From Brasenia schreberi (Eukaryota; Streptophyta; Magnoliopsida; Nymphaeales; Cabombaceae), in NCBI GenBank assembly GCA_036023115.1, contig JAYKKT010000074.1, positions 10,042,501 through 10,106,500 of the forward strand: a stretch of DNA of 64,000 nucleotides, given 5' to 3'. The notes beneath the pieces are model-generated. The model did no database searches and was not told the origin of the DNA. It saw nothing but the letters and a program-made list of their open reading frames with translations. Positions 25,393-37,549 of this stretch are shown in pieces; the first letter of the stretch is position 1; the number at the start of each line of letters is the position of its first letter. Position numbers and translations under genes: made by a program.

Positions 25393-25892
25393 GCTGTTAT
25401 TTCTAATTTATCTCTCATATATTATGTATTGAAGTAGGTTGGGTTTCTAAGAAGGTATAGCCTTGTTCTACTGATTGTCAAAATCCAATTCTTTCACACC
25501 CAACTATTTGTTTGCATAGTAATACTCAGCTATTAGTGAATAGTAGTCTTGTTTTCTGATCCAGCATTGCATTCAGTTTTACTTGAGCTGTTGCGGAGGA
25601 TTTCCGACATGCATCACTTGTTTTTCATTTCGATCAACGTTTGTCAGTTGAAATTTTGGAATTGTCCGAGTTGGTATCTGCTTGCTCACTTGCGCAGAGG
25701 CTCCTCGGCTAGAGGCATGAAAGTTTGATGTGCCTGCATTCACATGAACAAAGTCTACAGCACATAAACCTTGAATCCGGAGGGTTTTATGTGCGTGAGC
25801 CTCATGAACATAGAGGATGGATGGTGCTTATATGATATATGCATCATAGTGCATCAAAGATGTGAACGGGTGTGTGCCTTTAGACATAATCC

Positions 25893-25945
25893 CCCCCCTT
25901 CTTTGGTTATAATGGGAGGCCGAAGCCTCACACACTTAAGACACA
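25893..25945 (-). mobile_element. SINE 3'-end fragment
   Basis: TTTGGTTATAATGGGAGGCC followed by GAAGCCTCACACAC matches the tail-side half of the minus-strand SINE copies at 37.1 and 54.1 kb. The tRNA head is missing. Confidence 0.5.
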
Positions 25946-26199
25946 ATTTTGGTGAAAAGAGTTTAGTGTGACTGCATAGTTTCTATGGCCTCTGACATTC
26001 TCAAGAACCCTACTGTGATGGCTAGCGGCTTCAACTTTGTGTCTAGTCAACATATCAGAGTTTGTGGGCACTACAAAGTCCTCACAAGGTCATTTGGGTA
26101 GAGGGACAGATCAGACCCCACACAATTTAGAATGGGGCTCACAAATGGAACCGAGAGAGAGTAAGTTAGCCAGACTCTTGTTTTTTATTTGTATCGTTA

Positions 26200-26960
26200 A
26201 AGTCATGGGGGCACGTTGCACCAAAATTAGAAAGCAGTGGAGAAGCCTTCGGCACATTTCCTCGTTGCGTTACATCAAGTTGGCCTCCGACCTGATCCTC
26301 ATGCTGGGCAACGTAAGTAAGCTGGATGTGCCTGCAGGTCAAGAAGACATACTACCCATTAACTTACTGATGCCATTCAGGAAGGATGATGAAACGACCC
26401 AACTGTCGTCATCACCGGGCAAATGAGCCGAGTCCAAAAAGGAAGTCTCTGATCAATGGTTACAAATAGCTGACCGCAATCAACCTAGTGAGTTTTGCAA
26501 GCTAATATAAAAGGTTCGAATACAAAAGGAAGATGCTAGCTGCAGTAATTTTGTCACCTATATGAAAAGCTGACGCAGAAGAGTAAAATGATCATTAAAA
26601 GTAGTCTGAAGGAGGTGTATGACAAAGTGAAAGGGTTCTGTTTGCTAGATGATCACTCAGGGTTCAACTACACAAGCCAACGCCCAGCAGCGAATCTGGG
26701 GCCACAGTTCCTAACGCAGAAGTTTTATGATGAGTTGCTACGATCCCTTGAAGAACCTATGAATCTAGCTCGATGTAGTCGGGAAGAAGCTTGACTACCA
26801 TGATTGAGTGAATAGGGCGTTTGGAATTGTATCGTTATCAAGAGTTTGACAATGGAATGATACAACTCATGGCAACAAAAGCAACAAAGAATCAGCAGCA
26901 AGAAATTACTCCCAATTGGCAAAGAGGATATGGAGATACCCTTCACCAAAACCATGGAAA
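26200..26960 (+). pseudogene. decayed protein-coding block, family not recognised
   Basis: Three open pieces form one plausible colinear protein with two in-frame stops and at least one frameshift. The first runs to 26426 and includes LASDLILMLGNVSKLDVPAG and a SSSPGK end followed by TGA. The second, in the same frame, includes SDQWLQIADRNQPSEFCKLI then TAA then KVRIQKEDASCSNFVTYMK. The third, after a shift at about 26570, includes KSSLKEVYDKVKGFCLLDDH, GPQFLTQKFYDELLRSLEEP and LARCSREE, with further coding-like sequence to about 26950. No intron boundaries are evident, which may mean a processed copy. I do not recognise the family. It ends just before the 3' end of the BOU gene on the other strand. 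Confidence 0.5.
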
Positions 26961-26966
26961 AAATGC

Positions 26967-28007
26967 CTAACCAAGGCTTGACCTTGTCACTTCATATGCA
27001 AGAAAGCAAGCGGCATTGGCTGGAACACTTCTTGCCATCGCAGGTCCAAACCCCCTGTATAGCCCTTTGATGCCCTCAGTGCGATAGATCTTCTTAAATG
27101 CATCGAGTGAACCAGAATACTTGGGATTTTTGTAATCATCAACTTGAATCACACTTTTAACTACATCGGTTGGGTAGACTGATATCCAGAAAGAAGCTCC
27201 GGCCAAACCTCCGGCAACAATCAAAGAGCCTCTCCCAAGATTGGATGTGTCCCTCCCACCAGCAAGATATTGTTTAACCAATTCATATACCCCAAACATG
27301 AAGGCGTTGCCGGGAACTTCACGGGCTAAGGTTGGGACAAGTCCTTTGAACAGACCCATGGTACCACCTTCAGATTTTAACACATGCTTGGCGACATCAA
27401 TTGGCCCATTGTACTTCGAGGTTGCAGCAGCACCCAATGCACTTTGTGCCTGCAACCTGGATCATGTCAAGCAATTAAGTTCAGTTGACCGCGACTGAGA
27501 ATCCATGTAGCCAGCCCCAGTTAGGATAGGAAAAGGCTTGGTATTGTAATGGTGCAACAAGCTTGTTCCAAACCATAGATAATGAAAAGATCAAAGCATA
27601 AAAAAATGGATTCACCTGCATTTGATCAACTCGGTTGGGCATGCAAGAAATGAGACAGCAAGACCAGCACCAGCACCACATACCACCTGCTGCTCAACAG
27701 ATAATGGTACTCCAGGTCCAGACCTGAGCAAGGCCTCCAACTGACCCCTTGCAGTGAACAGAACTGCATTGAATGCGGCAACAGTCGCAAGTGGAGCACC
27801 CATGCCTTTATAAAGGCCCCTAGGTCCCTCTGCAGCTATAGTTTGTTTGACTGCATCCATGGCACCAGAGTACTTGGGAGGTTGGCCCGGAAGAGGGACT
27901 GGCTGGCTCTGAAGCTTCACTTTGATGGTGTCAAATGGGTGGCCAACAATCAGTTGTGCTGCCCCACCAACGGTCCCTGACGTCAAGTCCTTCGCAACAT
28001 CTCCCAT
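26967..28007 (-). CDS. BOU: BOU-like mitochondrial carrier (carnitine/acylcarnitine carrier-like), 2 exons
   Basis: Coding exons are 27616-28007 and 26967-27456 on the minus strand, joined across a GT-AG intron after TELIKC, giving 293 codons plus stop. The start MGDVAKDLTSG aligns with the usual N-terminus of the family (about 300 residues). Three mitochondrial-carrier repeats are present, each with its PX[DE]XX[KR] signature: HPFDTIKVK, CPTELIKC and YPTDVVKS. The C-terminus NAACFLAYEVTRSSLG matches Arabidopsis BOU closely. The protein spans the mitochondrial inner membrane; the Arabidopsis BOU mutant affects photorespiration and seedling growth, which is family knowledge. The intron contains an RTE 3'-tail relic. 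A spliced untranslated leader further upstream is possible (see findings). Confidence 0.9.
27488..27548 (+). mobile_element. RTE LINE 3'-tail relic in the BOU intron
   Basis: GAGAATCCATGTAGCCAGCC followed by GGAAAAGGCTTGGTATTG corresponds to the last 60 bases of the RTE copies (AAGAATCCATGTAGCCGACC, GGGAAAAGGCTTAGTTGTTG). It is more diverged than copies C and D, so older. Confidence 0.6.
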
Positions 28008-30337
28008 ATCTAATTGGTCGATGACACAGTGTACCGGGACTATCATCATTAGAAAAGCAGAATTATTCAGTATTCTTGAGTTCTGACAACCTTGAATTTC
28101 CTTTGAGTTCATCACAAGCTCACTAATGGTTTAATTTGATTATAGTTGCAGGATGAAAAAAATCCAGATAATGAAACACTTTAGAAAAACAGGTTCCCCC
28201 ATAAATTAAACAGAGCAAGACAAAATTAATTTGACAAGGGAAAGCAAGAAAATTTTATTCCTTTATATTGCTGGAAGATCTCTTCATCACTGAGGCCATA
28301 AACTGGCCATGAGGAAATCGGCCTGTTCTGCCTTGTGCTTCTGAGTATAAACCTCTTGGTACATATAGGCCATACCAGTATGTTTATGGGTGCTGGCTTT
28401 CTTTGGTTTTGCTTTCTCTTATACTCCCCACCATCCAATACTGCCATTCCATTTCTGGATATAGCATTTGGTATACATGGTTACAATCCCAATCTAACTT
28501 TGGTTGCATATGCTATAAAAAGGTAAATGCCTCACATTAACTTTTGTCATGAAAATTAATAAGCTGAGCTTCCTAGCTGTTTTATCCATCAAGTGAAAAA
28601 CTCAGAAACTAGGAATGTAAATGAGAAGAAAAATAACTAGATATGGGCAAAAAAGGGTGGTGTTTTGCATCTGCTCTCTTTATAATTGCATTGTATTGAG
28701 ATACTTTAGTCTTTTAGATGCAGGAACTTCGTTCATAAATATTATGATGTGATGTCAATGTTAAAAATTTATTAGTATTTTATTTCTCTCCTTTGTTTTT
28801 CTTGGTTTTCAATAAGTCCAAGATAAGTTGACTAATTGATGGCTAGGACTTTTAAGGTCTTGGAAGGCTTATCATGACAACCACATCCGTTTTGGCAGAT
28901 ATGCGCTTTAGGTACTTGAACTAGATTGCTAACCAGGACTTTTAACTAGCAACTAATGAGATAGAACCCAAACTAAATAAAAGTATGCTACAAGTTATGA
29001 AACAGGCTTTCAGTCTGTGGTGACCATTTACAGAAACTTTGTTGGACACTACAGTTATTCTCATACAAAACAATTGATGACAATGTCATGGTACCAACAC
29101 TACAATGACAATGGACAATGCAAACAGTAGGCTCTCCATCTATTGCTCAAATATCGCCAGCCATATCCAACGGCGTCCACCACTAGAGAACCAAAGAAAA
29201 ACTGGCTTCATTCTACCATTCCTGCGTGTTACTTACATTCTCTTATTGCCATAGAAATTAGTGCAAAGGCAGGAAGCCCTATCTTTGGAGAGATTTGTGC
29301 ATTCGTGGTCTTAAGCAAGTTGCGCAATAACATTTACACAGTAAACAGTATAACTACTGGCAACAATGGCAGTAGAAAACAAGAAGAAATATAGAAGGAT
29401 AAGCATCATCAAATTGACAGCCAAGTGGAGCAAGTAATAAGAGCAGAAATGTAACAAAACCTATAAGTTTCGATCCGTAGATGTTAAATATCTGCACCAA
29501 TATTCAATTTTGAAGAACTCGAGCGCCCTCCCCAAATTCCACCATCTCACAAGAGAAACAAACTACAGCTAGCTTTTCTATAAGAGGCAAATGTAAATAG
29601 AAGAAAAGGAATGCTGAGAGGTGTACATAAGAAAGATTACCAGAGGATGTTTTCCTTAATCAGCCCGTCAGATCAAGCTCTACGAAATCCTCTGCCTGAA
29701 AATCAAGTTTTTGTAACAGGTTGATTGTGTTCAGATCAGAATCTCCGGAAAATAATGGCTTTAAAGAGCTAAATTCATATCAAACGCGAAAACGTCTCGT
29801 ACTCAAGAACTCGCATCAAAACCTACAACCGGGTTGTCTCCACTGGGGGAAATGAACCACTCAGATCTTATACATGGATTTCCGTAAGATTGAGAACCAA
29901 CTAAGACTTTCTCTCCTAAAACACGCAATTGTTGTTTCCGTATCACTGCATTCTGATTTCAAATAAGAACCTAAAGTGCGAGAGAGAGAGAGAGAGAGAG
30001 AAGTGCACCAATAAGAACCGTTGGTGGAGACGAGGAGAAAAGGTGAAGGAGTGGAGCACGATTGCTCTCTACCTCGCGGACGGGGGAAAGGTCATCAAGG
30101 ACAAAAGAAGAACCAAAAATATTGAAACTCAGTTGGGCTCCCTCCGCACCTAGTTGGCGTCATACACTCCCCGATATCACAGGGGAAAGGCACTCCAAAC
30201 AAGCCCACTTGAACTGAAATTTTCTCTCTCTCTCTCTCTCATTATATATATATATGTTCTCTATCTCACATCCCACCACAAGTGAAAGACAGTAAAATCT
30301 GATATGAAAAGTTGTCTAACCGTTCTCCCTTCCTATC

Positions 30338-30481
<144 letters not shown>

Positions 30482-31629
30482 GTGATCGGTTCTAGTTTTT
30501 CTTGAACAAGAGTTGGGACTGAACTGAGATCAGGTCACTCCCGATTTGAATCCTAAACTGGTTATGGCTGAAAAAATCATTAAAATGTTTGAAATAAAAA
30601 AAAATCAAAGCATATGGAATAGTTTTTAGAACCGCTGGTTCTGATTCTAATTCTATGGCAGGTGGAAAATCAAAACCGAATTGGGTGGTCTTAGGTTAAG
30701 CCCAGTTCGATTTAATCCAATTCCAAGCGATTTTTATCCCGGTTTGATAGTCGAGCCAGTTCCAAGCAGGCGATGTCTATATATAAAGGTTGCTCCTTGT
30801 ATGGAATACTGGACCGTGCTAGATCTTGCAAGGTTGCCACTGTTCCAAACGGGTCAGGTTCTTATGCCAGGCTACAACACGAGCAGCTCATCCAGTTCGA
30901 CACCGTTATAAGAAGCTTGACAAGGTTACATGTAGAAAAGAGGGACTTTAACAACAACTTCGTGTTCGAAGTCGTGCTCATTTCATATAATTTCATGTTT
31001 GCATCATAAAGATGTCAATGCAAGAAAAATAAATTATGAGGATTCCCTTAGCAACAGCAAGCGAACCGGAAGATGCCCAACCTTAGTCAATTAAGACCAC
31101 TTGCTAAGTTTAAACACATTAATAAGTATCGATGCAAAAGAATTGAATGTTTCTAGCGAATTTTGGATTGAAATGGAATTTTCAGGTCGTATTCACGTTG
31201 GTTTACCGAGTGTCACGATGCAAGTGCTCACATTTTCAGGGTCGTGCCATTCTGTGTTCGTGTCAGAAACAGGTAGATAACAACACGAAACGACCTAGAA
31301 AACAGAAAGGAATGTGGATTGGTGGAGGAAAGAGATCTGATCTGACATTGGTTGGTTAAGATTCTACATTGGATCCTGGCCATGCATCTCATACAGGTGA
31401 GGATTTGGATCGGCCAATCTTAGCGGCACAAATGATATGCACTAGGTTCACCACATGCATCTATTTCTTGCACGCACTCCAGCTATTGTCTTCTTTTTTT
31501 CTTTTGGGTCTAAACGACTCATATCCGGAAGCCCACCACTCAATCCGGTTTGATCTGGGTCGGCCCATTTTGTATGTTAGACTTGTAGTCCATATTTCTT
31601 GCACTCTACGGGATATGCACCACTTAGAC

Positions 31630-31985
31630 ATGTTTGGTTCCAGTTAAGCTGGAACTGTAATCGAACCGGTTAGAACCAATTATGGTTCTAGAACCATCAG
31701 TTTCAGGGTGGATTGGGTTTGAATTCGGAACAGCTTGGAATCTGTAATTTTATCAAACAATTAAAAATTACAAGAAATTTTAAAAAAAATACTAGAACTG
31801 GTGGTTTGAAACAGCTGGTTCTAGTTTTGTTCCAATTTCAGTTTTATAAAAGGTGAAACCGGAACCAAACCGGATGGTCTCGGTATCACTGGTTCCAGGT
31901 TTAGCCGGTTTTTGTCCCTTTGCATGTGGTTCATATTTTGTGCACATTGTTGCGATGAATTTAATCAAATCGGATGGTTCAAATG
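31630..31985. repeat. GGTTC/ACCGG-rich dispersed repeat, copy 1
   Basis: Rich in words such as GGTTCTAG, AACCGG and GGTTCCAG, with an A/T-rich centre containing ACAAGAAATTTT. It shares this layout with 47725-47960 and, more weakly, with 30480-30760. Probably a short non-coding transposon family; class not determined. Confidence 0.4.
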
Positions 31986-32512
31986 GACTCAACGTGATTG
32001 ATTTGATACAAATCAACCTTCTTGTTGTGTATTATGAGAAAAACAAATTTAATTGCTAGCTTTTCTAAAAAATCATTCAAGAATTCTTGCGGGAAATCGG
32101 CCTTCGTGTTGTCAGTTTTGATCCTGATCTGCCTCGTGTCATAATCAAGTTGTGTTAGTGACCAACTGTAGAAAAGCAAGCTCGCTAGTTGCTGTTTAAT
32201 AGTGATATTAAATACGTCATTATCATCTATTGTCGAGTATGCAGTTCGTTCCATCCCACAAAAAAATTTAGATCCTTTGTTGGACTGCCTCCTTGATAGT
32301 GGCACAAGAAAATGAAGAAGGTATAATCAAAGGACAAATGTAAAATTAAGTCAATCAGCGTAATTTCGTTTTCTTTATGCTTTTGTTTCTTTAAGTTGCA
32401 TAAATTAAAAAGAAAAAATCCAGCCTCTGGTTATCCATCCATGCAGTGCTGAGAGACGAGCGAAGATGGGCGCCACACGTTGTAGTTGAGAGAACCGGGA
32501 GGAGGGGTGGGA

Positions 32513-35500
32513 ATGGAGATGCTGGTGTCGGACTTCCGGCGACCCAATCAGACGGTCTTCGCGCACGCCTCCTCGATATCCGGCGTCATTGGTTCCGGCC
32601 GATGGAGCTGCGGAGTCAGGATCCTCTCAGGTGGGATCTTGGAGACGGCGGGAATGAGAAGGAGATGGGTGGTCTTCCCCAGATCGAGGGAGGAGATCAG
32701 CAGGCGCCGTCGGAGGCTAGCAGGAGAGGTGAGGGCCGAGACCGGAGAGAAAGCCAGAGAACTGAGCATGTCTACCATTTATCACCGGTTTGAAGAGTCG
32801 GAATTCCCCGTGTGGGAGAAGTTCGGCGCCGTCGTTCGCCTCAGCTACGGCATCGGTAATCGTTCCTCCCTCCTCCCCTCTCTCTCTTTCTCTCTCCACG
32901 AAAACAAGTATGGGTTTTTTCAGGAGGATGTTTTACTAATTTACTCATAGAATTTTGATTTCGAACTTCGGTTATGAGATTTGGGTCTGGCGTGCTTCCT
33001 CTGAAGCTCGGATCTTTAATTCTTATACTGTTCCGCATCTGACTGTAGTTACTTAATCACCAGTGCCGACCACTATTCGCTTTTGGGTTGAACTCAAATT
33101 TGAAGTTGTACAATTCCTGGACATATATTCTTCATAATTCCCTCAAAGAAGCCATAACCTAATAGAAGTCTTGTCTTTTCCCAAAGAGAACTGGGTTGAA
33201 GCTTCCCTGCTTGACGAACATACTCTGAAGACCTTCATTGATGTTTCTTGATGCACAACAAAAAGCCATGCTTATGTTCAGGCTAATCTGATTGCAGAAC
33301 TCTTTGTTTCCTCAATCGAATTGGATTATGGTTTGGTTTGCAAATATGCTGCTTCTGTGACTGTTTTCTTCTCATATCTCGACCCCCTCATTTCTGCTAA
33401 GTTTTTGCTATTCGCATCGTGCAGGAATATATGGTGCAATGGCACTTGCAGGCAATTTTGTGTGCTCTGTTACTGGAGTTGATTCCATGGGTGGATTCGA
33501 TTGCTCGTTAGAAGCTTTGTTGAATGGAATTGGATATGGGGCTCCTCCTATTATGGCTCTCCTCTTTATACTAGATGTATGATGCTCTCTACACTGCTTC
33601 ACCTAGCTCTGCATAAGTTCCAATTTATCCTCTCTAAATCAATCTTCTTTCTACGTTGGCAGTTTGTGACTTGTTTATTTTTGTCATTAGCTTTTCTATG
33701 TTAACAGTGGGTGATTACCCTGATAATGAATTGTGCCATGTTCTTAGAAGTTAGATATTTATTCTTGCTCCAAAGTATAGATAGTGAGTGACTTGATCCT
33801 TATTGCACTAGTTAAGGAGTTTAATTTGGGCAAGGATGATCTATGGGGCTTTCAGAAGTCTCTCTAAAGTCCACTGCTTTACCAATGAGGTCACCCCATT
33901 CGGTGTTGTATTAATCACATGACCATATGGGGAGCTGAACAACCTATTTGATCTTGGAGCTTATGAAGGTCATAATGGAAAATTATGCTCCTTCCAAATT
34001 CATTGATTTCAGATAGTGCTTCTTGAAACAAACAATTCTTGTGCAAAACATCGTGGAAATGGCTACTGGCATTGTTTTTGCATGATAAACTCAACATAAT
34101 ATATGCAATGTTCTGTTTAATATGCTTCTTAGACTTAATTTCAACAAGTAACTATCTGTTACTATGCCCTTTCATCACTGATTAGAAAAAATGGCACTGA
34201 TTTTTCTCACAGGATGAGGTTGTGAAGGTCTCACCTTACGCTCATGCTATTAGAGACGTTGAAGATGAGGAGCTTCTTCTATGGAATGTCTCCGTGGCAG
34301 GTGCTTTGTGAGTTTATTCTGAGATTTCCTCTCATATTCTTCTTTTCCTTCTTAAGGACAACCTTGTATTGGATGATCTTGGAGTTCAATGCTTAGATAT
34401 GGCACTGTTCATACTTTTTCTGTTCATACTTATTGTTGCCGCAAGTTCAGTTGGGGAGGAGCTGTTTTATCGTGCTGCTGTGCAGGTTCGCATCTTTGGA
34501 AATCGTCTTCTCTGTTATTCTGGCCACTGATGTAATCATGCCATATCACTAATGTTTTCCATGGTCACTAGTAGCATAATTAGGAGATAAATTTATTAGA
34601 GGTTCGAGAATTGACTTCTGATATATAGTAAACATTGGTTTGAATTTGATATCACATTATATTTCAATAAGCTGAAGTTTTCTTTGTCCCACAAAATTGT
34701 CTATCGTGGCTTGATGATTCAGAAATAATGTTTATCGCTGTTATTGGAGCGGCATATCTGTTTTCTGCCTGAAACCACTCATTGCACTGTTGTAGGGGGG
34801 ATTGGCACACATGTTTTTGAGAAGCACAGAGTTGGTGAAGGATGCTCCTGGAATTACATCTCTGGTTCGTTTGACTTTTGTTCACACTCATCTTTTGAAT
34901 TTTGACCAACTTAAGTTTGATTTTCTTCAAGTCGATTACTAACCATCACTCCAGCGAGAGAATTGCTTCTTGTTGTTTATACTTCAGCGGGAAGATCTTG
35001 CTTGTGTCTTATAGTTTGAACTTTGAACTGTTGCAGACTGGAATGTTTCCACCTTTTGTGCCATTTGCTCAAGCATTTGCTGGCGTCATAACGACAGCTC
35101 TGACAGGATCTCTTTACTATATTGCTGCCTCTCCGAAGGGTGAGTATGTGTCCTTGGTCAATTGCTCAAAAGAAACTGTTCTTTGCGTTCTAGAGAGTAT
35201 ATTCTTTTTTCAATCTTGGTCCTCTTTCCATACATATCTTGTTAGAGAAACACTATCCCAAGCTTTCTTTTGAGAAAGCCTTGTCAAAAGATGGATATAC
35301 ATGGTATCAATTTCTTGCCAGGAAATTAGTTTTTCTTGATGGAAACTATCTTCTTCTTGTTGCAGACCCAACTTATGTGGTAGCACCTCCATTAGCGACT
35401 CATTCACATCCTGAAGAATTGAAAAAGCTGTTTGCAGGTTTGTCCTCTGACCTTTTATGAGAAGTCAGTCATGACAGTCATAAGCAGTGAACGAAACTTT

Positions 35501-35867
35501 CATGCCTTTGCTGCCCTAATCAATGTATTAACATAGCAGTATTCCCCCTGGCAGAATGGTATGAAAGGAGACAGATGAAAAAGATCTATTCTCCCATTCT
35601 GGAAGGATTGGTGGCGCTCTACCTCGGCTTTGAATGGATCCAGTTGACCATTATAAACCTCATCCAGCAGAGTTTCAAGTCTTTTTTGCTTTGTATAGTC
35701 TGCCAAAAGGGCATCAACTAGGCGTTTACTTTTTGCTTATGATGCAGACGGATAATATTCTGGCACCAATTATTACACATGGTATATACTCAGCTGTTAT
35801 TTTGGGCCATGGCTTGTGGAAAATTCATGATCACCGGCATCGCCTTAGACAGAATCCAACAAGTTAG
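32513..35867 (+). CDS. CPBP-family (CAAX protease/Abi-like) membrane protein, probably plastid-targeted, 9 exons
   Basis: Exons: 32513-32855, 33425-33576, 34213-34300, 34397-34485, 34796-34864, 35037-35139, 35366-35437, 35555-35643, 35748-35867; total 1125 nt, 374 codons plus stop. The CPBP motif 1 is GEELFYRAAVQ (EExxxR). The later histidine motifs are in GGLAHMFL and ILAPIITHGIYSAVILGHGL. Several hydrophobic segments fit an integral membrane protease-like protein. The first 100 residues are rich in R and S with few acidic residues, suggesting a transit peptide; of several ATGs in frame the first (MEMLVSDF) was taken. All introns are GT-AG except the last, whose donor reads CAG|TTGACC. The exon 3/4 junction (SVA|DMALF) is the least certain. 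The family includes type II CAAX prenyl proteases and plastid homologues; the substrate is unknown. Confidence 0.82.
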
Positions 35868-37075
35868 AGAGGAGAGAAGAAGAACCAGAAAATGACGGAA
35901 ATCTTCCATCTCTGTTGATCATCATTGTATGTATAGTGCGGCATTGTTGCTGATCCCGTGCTTGTAAGTGGGGCTTGAAACGATGCCTGCCGGCCTCTTG
36001 TTGTAGCAATGTGAAAAGAGATACAAGGGCTGTTGTATACCGCATTTGATGTATATGGTAGAGGTTATTTGTATAGACGACCAATGTACAGACTAGATGC
36101 ATGCTAATTATACGTGAAGGAAATTTGTATACTTATTTTGGTATCATCTCAACCTTGTAAAGGATCTTCCTTGATTGTAGCTTTTGAATGGCTTGGCGAC
36201 AAACCAGCTCATGGTCCGCCGGGAAAATGGTTGCAGGTATCAGCAAAACTAAATCTGACCTAATTGGTTTCTTCATAATCGTGTTGGTTTGACAGAAATT
36301 GCTAGATTATGTTTTATCTTCTAATAATCCTTGTTATCCATGGATAATGCATAATTTATACTGGGTGTGTATTCAAATCAGTACAGTCAACATCCTCTCC
36401 AACCAGCTCAGATGATTAAGACAAATCAGTTCAATCGGAATGTATGGATTGCAGATTTCTGATCTGAATATGGAACATGTCAACCACAAATCTCACTTGA
36501 TCGGATAGGCACGCTATCTATTGGACCCTCGCAGCAGAAGGGGTTGATGAATGTCTTATAGTTGGTAGATCAAAGTCTGCATAATATGCAGCCATGACAA
36601 AGCCCATAAACTGAACAGTATTAGCATTTAGCTCTAATCACAAATCTAATTTGTGTGGTTGAAAGCCAATGTTATATTACAAACAAAGAAGACTAACGCT
36701 CGGAATATGTTGGTACAGAAGATTTTTCCATGCCTTATTCAAGCAACAAGGACATCTTTGTTCCCTGCAGTATATGGCACCTATTAAAATCATTTTATGA
36801 AAAAAAATGAATGAGAAATTGACAAAATTAACAAGTGAAAACTAGGTGCTTTGGCGATCATCCTGAAGCATGAGGCCAAGGCTAGGTGAAACTGGTCAAT
36901 TAAGTGGGTGCTTCGTTGACAACCCGAATAGGATATCGACAAACGGGATCGATGTTGGCTCGTAAAGCTACTCAAATTGACTTAATTCTGCATAATTGGG
37001 TTCGTATTCCGATTGGTTCCCCACAAACTTAACCTTAAACTGACCAAGAAATATAGGATCTAGATCCAAACCAGT

Positions 37076-37232
37076 CTCCAATTTAGTGCCCTTTTTTTGG
37101 TTATAAGAGGAGGCCAAATCCCGACAAACACCCACCCACACATGCACCTCTGGGAGTCAAACTCCCCACCAGCAGCAACGGCACTAGAGCGCCCTGCCGT
37201 TGAGGTAACGCTCGGGGTGCTCCAATTTAGTG
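37076..37232 (-). mobile_element. tRNA-derived SINE, copy 3, with 13-bp target duplication
   Basis: The insert 37089-37219 lies between perfect copies of CTCCAATTTAGTG (37076-37088 and 37220-37232). In reverse complement it runs from the head GCACCCCGAGCGTTACCTCA through the B box GGGGAGTTTGACTCCC to the body and A-rich tail. It is full length for this family. Confidence 0.9.
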
Positions 37233-37549
37233 TCTTTTACTAACAAGTTTAAATGGTAAGTGCAGTTTGCTTGTGTTGTGAAAGATAGACAGTCTTATTA
37301 CAAAGGAAATGAAAGATAGGTCTTCAATTGATCATTTAAGTAAGGTTTTCCTGAAATGCCTTTTCAAGAAACCCCCTCATTAAACTGTCAAGAACAGGTA
37401 AGCAATGCTGGTGAACGAGCTGAAACGAACCCAGCAACCCCTGGTCAATTGCTCCATACTATACGAATGAGCTCGCTTAAACACTAGCCCAACGTTTGAA
37501 CTTGTTCTTGAACAACTTTCTATGATCCAAGCTAAACCAAGTTAGTTAA

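Noticed and set aside
28226..28447. 73-codon open frame on the minus strand upstream of BOU
   Set aside because: No domain recognised, no splice partners, and it lies where a leader or intron is expected; could not be supported as a gene.
32446..32793. Alternative overlapping frame at the start of the CPBP gene
   Set aside because: Shadow frame; only the frame starting at 32513 joins in phase to the conserved downstream exons.
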